64,000 nucleotides of DNA from Actinoplanes couchii (lineage in GTDB: Bacteria; Actinomycetota; Actinomycetes; Mycobacteriales; Micromonosporaceae), in the NCBI RefSeq assembly GCF_016862075.1, contig NZ_BOMG01000106.1:1-64000 (forward strand), read 5' to 3'. Shown here piece after piece: positions 59,565 to 64,000 of this stretch. Positions within the stretch are counted from its first letter, which is position 1. The number at the start of each line of letters is the position of its first letter. The notes under the pieces are model-generated. The model worked only from the letters and a program-made list of their open reading frames with translations, was not told where the DNA came from and searched no databases. Both the position numbers and the translations under genes were made by a program.

Positions 59565-61316
59565 TTGGACCTGCGCCGGCTCACTCGCGGGTACCGGCGG
59601 CCGATCGTCGCGGCGGCCGCACTCAGTCTCCTCGGCACGATGCTGGCGCTGGTCCAGCCACTGCTGGCCCGGGAAGCGGTCGACACGGCGGCGGCTGGCC
59701 GGATCCCGTGGCCGGTGATCGGCGCGCTGACCGCCCTGTTCGCCGCGCAGGCCGCCGCCCTGGCGCTGGCCCGCTGGGTGCAGGCGCACACCGGCGAGAC
59801 GATGACCCGCGACCTGCGCCGGCACCTGACCGGGCATCTGCTGCGGGTCCGGCTGTCCGCGCTGGACACCGGCCGGATCGGCGACCTGATCGCCCGGACC
59901 TGTGGTGACACGGCCGCGGTCAAGACGCTGATCGCGCAGAGCCTGGGCACCGGGCTGGCCGGGGCGATCGGGCTGGTCGCGTCGATCGGGGTGCTGGCCT
60001 GGCTGGACCCGTGGCTGCTGGGCGCGGTGGTGGTGCTGTTCGGCGGCTCGTTCGCGGCGCTGCTGGCGGTGGTCCGGCGGGTGCGCGCCGAGTCCCGGAC
60101 CGCGCAGACCGCCGAGGGGGTGCTGCTCGCGGATCTGGAGCGGGCTCTCGGCGGCATCCGGCTGGTCCGGGCGTGCCGGGCCGAGGAGGTGGAGGCGGTC
60201 CGGCTGGACACGTCGGCGCGCGGGGCGTACCTGGCGAACCTGCGGATGGCCGGCATGGTCGCCCTCAGCGGTCCGGCGAACGACCTGGCGGTCAGCGGGG
60301 CGTTCCTGGCGGTGCTGCTGGTCGGCGCCACCCGGGTCTCGTCCGGGGCGATCACCCTCGGTGAGCTGATCGCGTTCACGCTGGCGATGACGTACCTGGC
60401 CGCCCCGATCTACGAGATCTTCCAGGCGGTCAGCGCGGTGCAGCAGGGTTCCGGCGCGCTGCAGCGGATCGGCGAGGTGCTGGCCATGCCGGTGGAGACC
60501 GATCGCCCGGTAGCGGTGGCCCGGGTGACCGGCACCCCCCGGCGGTCCGGCCCGGTGATGGAGTTCCGGGACGTCTGGTTCGGCTACGACCCGACCCGGC
60601 CGGTACTGCGCGGCGTCGGTTTCAGCATCCCCGCCCGCGGCCAGACCGCCCTGGTCGGCCCGTCCGGAGCGGGCAAGTCGACGATCTTCGCGCTGGCCGA
60701 GCGCTTCTACGAACCGGACCACGGCACCGTCCTGCTGCACGGCCGCGAATCCCGGTTCATCCCGTACTCCCGGCACCGCTCGGTGGTGGGCCTGGTGGAC
60801 CAGGACAACCCACTCCTGGCCGGCACGCTGCGTGACAACCTGCTCTACGGCGCCACCTCGGTCACCGGCGGTGAGATCCGCCGGGTGCTGGCGATGACCG
60901 GCCTGCACCGCCTGATCGAAACCCTCCCGAACGGCCTGGACACCCCGGTCGGCGACCACGGCCGCCGTTTCTCCGGCGGCCAGCGCCAGCGGATCGCGAT
61001 CGCCCGCTGCCTGCTGGCCGAACCCGATGTGATCCTGCTCGACGAGCCCACCGCCCACCTGGACCCGGACAGCGAGAACGCCCTGGCCGAGACCCTGCAC
61101 GAGGTGTCCGCACGCTGCGCCCTGCTGATCATCGCCCACCGCTTCTCCACGATCCGCACCGCCGACCGGGTCCTGGTGGTCGACGAGGGCCGCATCACCG
61201 CCGCCGGCACCCACGACGCTCTGTCGCAAGAAGACGGTTACTACCGAAGAATGGCAGATCAACCCCCATTTTCCGGTACGGGCTACACCTCCCCGCCGAA
61301 CCCACGACTCCCGTGA
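59565..61316 (+). CDS. ABC transporter, fused permease-ATPase (exporter type)
   Basis: This half-transporter of 583 residues has a six-helix membrane domain (to about 310) and a nucleotide-binding domain (about 330-575). Walker A (GPSGAGKST), Q-loop (LVDQDNPLLAGT), signature (FSGGQRQR), Walker B (VILLDEPT) and the H-loop His (IIAHRFS) are intact. TTG 59565 follows AAAGGGGG at 7 bases and gives the usual short cytoplasmic start. It probably works as a homodimer exporting a lipid, drug or peptide. No partner half-transporter is adjacent. Confidence 0.93.
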   Translation: MDLRRLTRGYRRPIVAAAALSLLGTMLALVQPLLAREAVDTAAAGRIPWPVIGALTALFAAQAAALALARWVQAHTGETMTRDLRRHLTGHLLRVRLSALDTGRIGDLIARTCGDTAAVKTLIAQSLGTGLAGAIGLVASIGVLAWLDPWLLGAVVVLFGGSFAALLAVVRRVRAESRTAQTAEGVLLADLERALGGIRLVRACRAEEVEAVRLDTSARGAYLANLRMAGMVALSGPANDLAVSGAFLAVLLVGATRVSSGAITLGELIAFTLAMTYLAAPIYEIFQAVSAVQQGSGALQRIGEVLAMPVETDRPVAVARVTGTPRRSGPVMEFRDVWFGYDPTRPVLRGVGFSIPARGQTALVGPSGAGKSTIFALAERFYEPDHGTVLLHGRESRFIPYSRHRSVVGLVDQDNPLLAGTLRDNLLYGATSVTGGEIRRVLAMTGLHRLIETLPNGLDTPVGDHGRRFSGGQRQRIAIARCLLAEPDVILLDEPTAHLDPDSENALAETLHEVSARCALLIIAHRFSTIRTADRVLVVDEGRITAAGTHDALSQEDGYYRRMADQPPFSGTGYTSPPNPRLP

Positions 61317-61323
61317 CGGTCGC

Positions 61324-61381
61324 CGCGAGGAGGGCGGCCCGTCCGGCCCTCCCCGCGACCGCCGGGCCGGATGCGTCCCTC
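61324..61381 (-). repeat. Dispersed repeat, copy 2 (inverted)
   Basis: Read on the minus strand this matches the repeat at 55734-55790, beginning GAGGGACGCATCCGG and including the GTCGCGGGGAG core. It lies in the convergent gap between the ABC gene and the TetR gene and overlaps the TetR stop by two bases. That fits a terminator-like or REP-like role. Confidence 0.65.
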
Positions 61382-62123
61382 ACCGACGACGGTGATGAAG
61401 GAGCAGGCCGTCGATGATGACGCCGAGTTTCCAGGTGGCATGACCGTGGCTGTCGCGCCCGGCGGTGGTCATGGCCGGGAGCAGAGCCGTGATGGTGGGG
61501 TGGGTGTCCGGGGACAGGTTGCCGTAGGCGGCGTCGAGTTCGCTTCCGGCGGCGGCGGACATGGCCGCCTCGGTGGCGTCGGCCGAGTCGCCGGTCGCCG
61601 CCAGGACCCGCTGGTGACGCAACCTGGCAGCGAGTTCCAGTGCTGACGAGGTCACGAACTGATCGAGCAGGTCGGCCGCCCATGGGCACAGGCTGTCGTC
61701 GATGCCGCCGGCGCGCAGCAGGGTCATCGACGCCTCGAGCAGGCGTAGGGCGTTCGGCCCGGTCGGCGCCCGGGTGATGGCGACCAGGGCGATGCCGTCG
61801 TGCCCGCCGAGTGTGGTGATGGCCCGGTCGACGAGCAGCTCCAGCTGGGCCCGCCAGTCGCCGTCGGCCGGGCCGGGCAGGCGGACCCCGGCCAGGGCCA
61901 GGTCGTAGACCTCGGCCATCAGCTCATCGCGGTCGGCCACGTAGACGTAGAGCGACGCCGGCCCGGTATCCAGCGCTTGCGCGACCCGGCGCATGGTCAC
62001 CGCGCCGGTGCCGGTCTCGTCGACGAGTCGCAGTGCCGCCGCGATGACGGCTTCGCGGCTCAGCGGCGCTTTGGCGGGGCGGGTCCGTGGCGTGTCCCGG
62101 GGACGGGCGGTGCGGTCAGTCAC
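61380..62123 (-). CDS. TetR-family regulator of the MFS module
   Basis: This 247-residue repressor has an N-terminal helix-turn-helix (TMRRVAQALDTGPASLYVYV, about 43-62) and a TetR C-terminal ligand domain. It is divergent from a drug-type MFS transporter, with three phased palindromes between them, so it is almost certainly the repressor of that gene and of itself. The ligand is probably a hydrophobic or cationic toxicant exported by the pump (family knowledge plus context). Confidence 0.93.
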   Translation of the reverse strand: MTDRTARPRDTPRTRPAKAPLSREAVIAAALRLVDETGTGAVTMRRVAQALDTGPASLYVYVADRDELMAEVYDLALAGVRLPGPADGDWRAQLELLVDRAITTLGGHDGIALVAITRAPTGPNALRLLEASMTLLRAGGIDDSLCPWAADLLDQFVTSSALELAARLRHQRVLAATGDSADATEAAMSAAAGSELDAAYGNLSPDTHPTITALLPAMTTAGRDSHGHATWKLGVIIDGLLLHHRRR

Positions 62124-62143
62124 TCGACCACTCTACCGCTTGA

Positions 62144-62188
62144 CGAACACTGTTCGTAGCGAACATAGTTCGTCACGAACAACGTTCG
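62144..62188. promoter_or_regulatory. Three tandem CGAACnnnGTTCG operators
   Basis: The 13-bp palindromes occur at 62144-62156, 62160-62172 and 62176-62188, spaced exactly 16 bp apart. A TTGACG -35 candidate (62140-62145) overlaps the first. They fill the gap between the TetR gene and the MFS gene. Confidence 0.85.
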
Positions 62189-62200
62189 TCAGGAGATGTG

Positions 62201-63562
62201 ATGGAAAAACGCTGGTGGGTGCTCGCCGTGGTGTTGACGGGCGCCGTGATGGATCTGCTCGACGCGACGGTGATGACCGTCGCCGGGCCCTCGGTGCTGG
62301 CCGGGCTCGGCGGCACCGAAGCCACCCTGCAGTGGCTGACCGCGGGCTACGCGCTCCCGTTCGGGGTGCTGCTGGTGATCGGCGGGCGTCTCGGCGACCG
62401 GTGGGGACGCCGGCGGCTGTTCGTCATCGGCGCGGCCGGCTTCACACTCGCGTCGGTGGCCTGCGCCGCCGCCGTCTCACCGGAGATGCTGGTGGCGGCA
62501 CGGGTGGCCCAGGGCGCGCTCGGCGCGTTGATGATCCCCCAGGGTTTCGGGGTGCTGACGACGGTCTTCACCGGCGACCGGGAACGAGGACGCGCCTTCG
62601 CCCTGTTCGGCCCGGTCAGCGCCCTGGCCGGAATCGGCGGGCCGATCCTGGCCGGCATGCTGATCGCCTGGGACCTCGGCGGCCTCGACTGGCGCCTGAT
62701 CTTCCTGATCAACGTGCCGCTCGGCGCCTTCGCGATCCTGGGGGCGCTGCTCTGGATGCCCGCCGATCACGGCGACTCCGATGCACGACTCGACCCGCTG
62801 GGCGCGGTGCTGGTCGCCGCCGGGTCGGCCCTGCTGGTGCTGCCGCTGATCCAGGGCCGGGAAGCCGGCTGGCCATGGTGGACGTTCGTCATGCTCGCCA
62901 CCGCGGTGCTCGCCTTCGCCGCTCTCGCCCGGCGACAGACGACGAGCCGTTCCCCGATCCTCGCGCCGGCCCTGCTCCGCAAGCGACCGTTCGTCGCGGG
63001 CCTGTCCGTGGCCGTGCTCCTGTTCGCCGGGTCCGGTGGCCTGATGCTCATCCTGTCGCTGTACCTGCAGCTCGGCCTGCACTACTCGGCACTGCACACC
63101 GGACTGGCGCTCGCTCCGGTGGCCGCCGGGATCGCCGTCTCGTCCCTGCTCGTTCCGGTGCTGTCCCCGCGTCTCGGCCGTCACCTGCTGCACGCCGGGC
63201 TCGGCGTCGAACTGCTCGGTGTGCTCGGATTCGCCGCCGTCGCGTCCACCGGCATGTCGGACCCGGCGTTAGGCGCCGCCGGTCTGGTGAGTGGGCTCGG
63301 GCTGGGCCTGCTGTTCGGCCCGCTGATCCAGCGCACCCTCTCGGTGGCCGCTCCCGGCGAGGTGGGCAGCGCCTCCGGAACCATCAACGCCGTCCAGCAG
63401 ATCGCCACCGCTCTCGGTGTCGCCGTGCTGGGCACCGTCTTCCTGGCCGGCGCCGTTCCGGCCCGCGCCCTGGCCACCGGCGCGCTCGTCGTGGCCGCCT
63501 CCTGCGTGCTCTGCGCCGTGGCCGTCCTGGCTCTGCCCCACACCGAAAGGAACGCAGCATGA
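62201..63562 (+). CDS. MFS drug-efflux transporter (DHA2/EmrB-QacA type)
   Basis: This integral membrane protein of 453 residues has 12-14 predicted helices. The motif-A loop is GGRLGDRWGRRR (about 63-74), the helix-1 motif includes MDLLDATVM with an acidic residue, and GFGVLTTVF-type helix-5 Gly/Pro residues (antiporter motif C region) follow. It would expel drugs or metabolites by proton antiport. The ATG follows AGGAG at 5 bases. It is controlled by the divergent TetR and overlaps the next gene by 4 bases (ATGA). Confidence 0.93.
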   Translation: MEKRWWVLAVVLTGAVMDLLDATVMTVAGPSVLAGLGGTEATLQWLTAGYALPFGVLLVIGGRLGDRWGRRRLFVIGAAGFTLASVACAAAVSPEMLVAARVAQGALGALMIPQGFGVLTTVFTGDRERGRAFALFGPVSALAGIGGPILAGMLIAWDLGGLDWRLIFLINVPLGAFAILGALLWMPADHGDSDARLDPLGAVLVAAGSALLVLPLIQGREAGWPWWTFVMLATAVLAFAALARRQTTSRSPILAPALLRKRPFVAGLSVAVLLFAGSGGLMLILSLYLQLGLHYSALHTGLALAPVAAGIAVSSLLVPVLSPRLGRHLLHAGLGVELLGVLGFAAVASTGMSDPALGAAGLVSGLGLGLLFGPLIQRTLSVAAPGEVGSASGTINAVQQIATALGVAVLGTVFLAGAVPARALATGALVVAASCVLCAVAVLALPHTERNAA

Positions 63563-64000
63563 GTATCGAGGTCGTAGTTCTCGGGGCCGCCGGCCGCACC
63601 GGCCGCCTGATCGTCGCCGAAGCCCTGCGCGCCGGGCATCACGTCACCGCAGCCGTCCGCGACCCCGGCAGCATCGAACCCGTTCCCGGGTTGCGTGTGG
63701 AACGAGCCGACATCCGTGACCCGGACAGCCTGCGCGCCGCACTCCGGGGCCAGGACGCCGTCGTCTGCGCGATCGGCCCGGCCGGGCGCAAGGCCGGGAA
63801 CCTCTACTCCGACGGCGCCCGGGCTGTCGTACCGGCGATGCGGGCCACCGGGGTCACCAGGCTGCTGGCGATCACCTCGGTCGGCGTCCGGTCCGACGAC
63901 CCCCACCACGCCTGGTGGTACCGCCACCTGATCCGCCCGATCGGCGCCGACCTGTACGCCGACATGGCCCGGATGGAGGACACCATCCGCGACAGCGACC
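63559..64000 (+). CDS. NAD(P)H-binding (atypical SDR) protein, partial
   Basis: This coding region runs off the window end, and 147 codons are visible. The N-terminus has the NAD(P)-binding GAAGRTGRL glycine motif. VERADIRDPDSL, AVVCAIGP and the LLAITSVG strand follow, which match the NAD(P)H-binding 10/NmrA-like atypical SDR group. AAGGAA precedes the ATG, which overlaps the MFS stop. Together with the pump it may modify or sense the exported compound or quinone stress (inference). Confidence 0.88.
   Translation, partial: MSIEVVVLGAAGRTGRLIVAEALRAGHHVTAAVRDPGSIEPVPGLRVERADIRDPDSLRAALRGQDAVVCAIGPAGRKAGNLYSDGARAVVPAMRATGVTRLLAITSVGVRSDDPHHAWWYRHLIRPIGADLYADMARMEDTIRDSD

Overview
The window is high-GC DNA with GTG/TTG starts, many 4-base stop/start overlaps, leaderless-type promoters, F420-type flavin oxidoreductases and carbohydrate ABC operons without an ATPase subunit. 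Together these point to a filamentous actinobacterium, most likely Micromonosporaceae (Actinoplanes-like). The genus is an inference from gene content and style. No rRNA, CRISPR array or complete insertion sequence was seen.

Layout. 1-3.6 kb: a gene-poor edge, tRNA-Pro(GGG) with its terminator, the housekeeping pair der/cmk, and an enoyl-CoA hydratase/isomerase. 3.5-8.6 kb is an accessory patch: an EamA transporter, a solitary large TnpB-family RuvC protein with lower-GC stretches, an LLM oxidoreductase, and a phage-type beta-family protein behind a palindrome. 8.6-35 kb is a large pectin/arabinan utilisation locus. It has a secreted GH43 arabinanase. A five-gene minus-strand operon holds DUF6807, GH43, a PL1-CE8 fusion, DUF6807 and a ROK regulator. 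A divergent plus-strand operon holds a solute-binding lipoprotein, two permeases, ricin-CE8, ricin-PL1 and an APH-fold kinase. Next comes a second ABC operon with GH127 and a clan GH-A-like enzyme, then its LacI regulator, then a 1161-residue modular clan GH-A-like enzyme. Secreted lyases, esterases and arabinanases would cut pectic side chains and backbone, two importers would take up oligosaccharides (probably energised by a shared MsiK-type ATPase encoded elsewhere), and ROK/LacI proteins would sense the products at operators that can be seen.

35-36.6 kb: a membrane-anchored protein of unknown function with a RHIM-like amyloid motif, followed by two tandem, unusual tRNA-like genes. 36.6-42.4 kb: a DUF1304 protein, then an oxidation module (acyl-CoA dehydrogenase, aldehyde dehydrogenase, FCD-type GntR regulator, LLM oxidoreductase, MpaB-type oxygenase). 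Two identical 14-bp sites tie this module together, and a 169-bp palindromic element supplies both convergent stop codons. 42.4-48.1 kb: secreted M14 and S1 proteases, a SUKH-like protein, a PPOX-fold protein, a NADAR protein, a GH26 lipoprotein and a repeat-rich secreted protein. 48.1-55.5 kb: a fatty-acid oxidation cluster (fadD, a double-length TetR, fadA, fadB) and a small phosphotransferase-like gene. 55.5-64 kb: a GGDEF-EAL membrane protein, an acyl-CoA synthetase, an ABC exporter, and a TetR/MFS/NAD(P)-binding module with three phased operators. Two inverted copies of a small dispersed repeat bracket the 55.7-61.4 kb genes.

The most promising leads are the RHIM-motif membrane protein, the solitary TnpB-like nuclease, the 169-bp palindromic element, the paired tRNA-like genes, and the DUF6807 and APH-fold genes embedded in the pectin operons.
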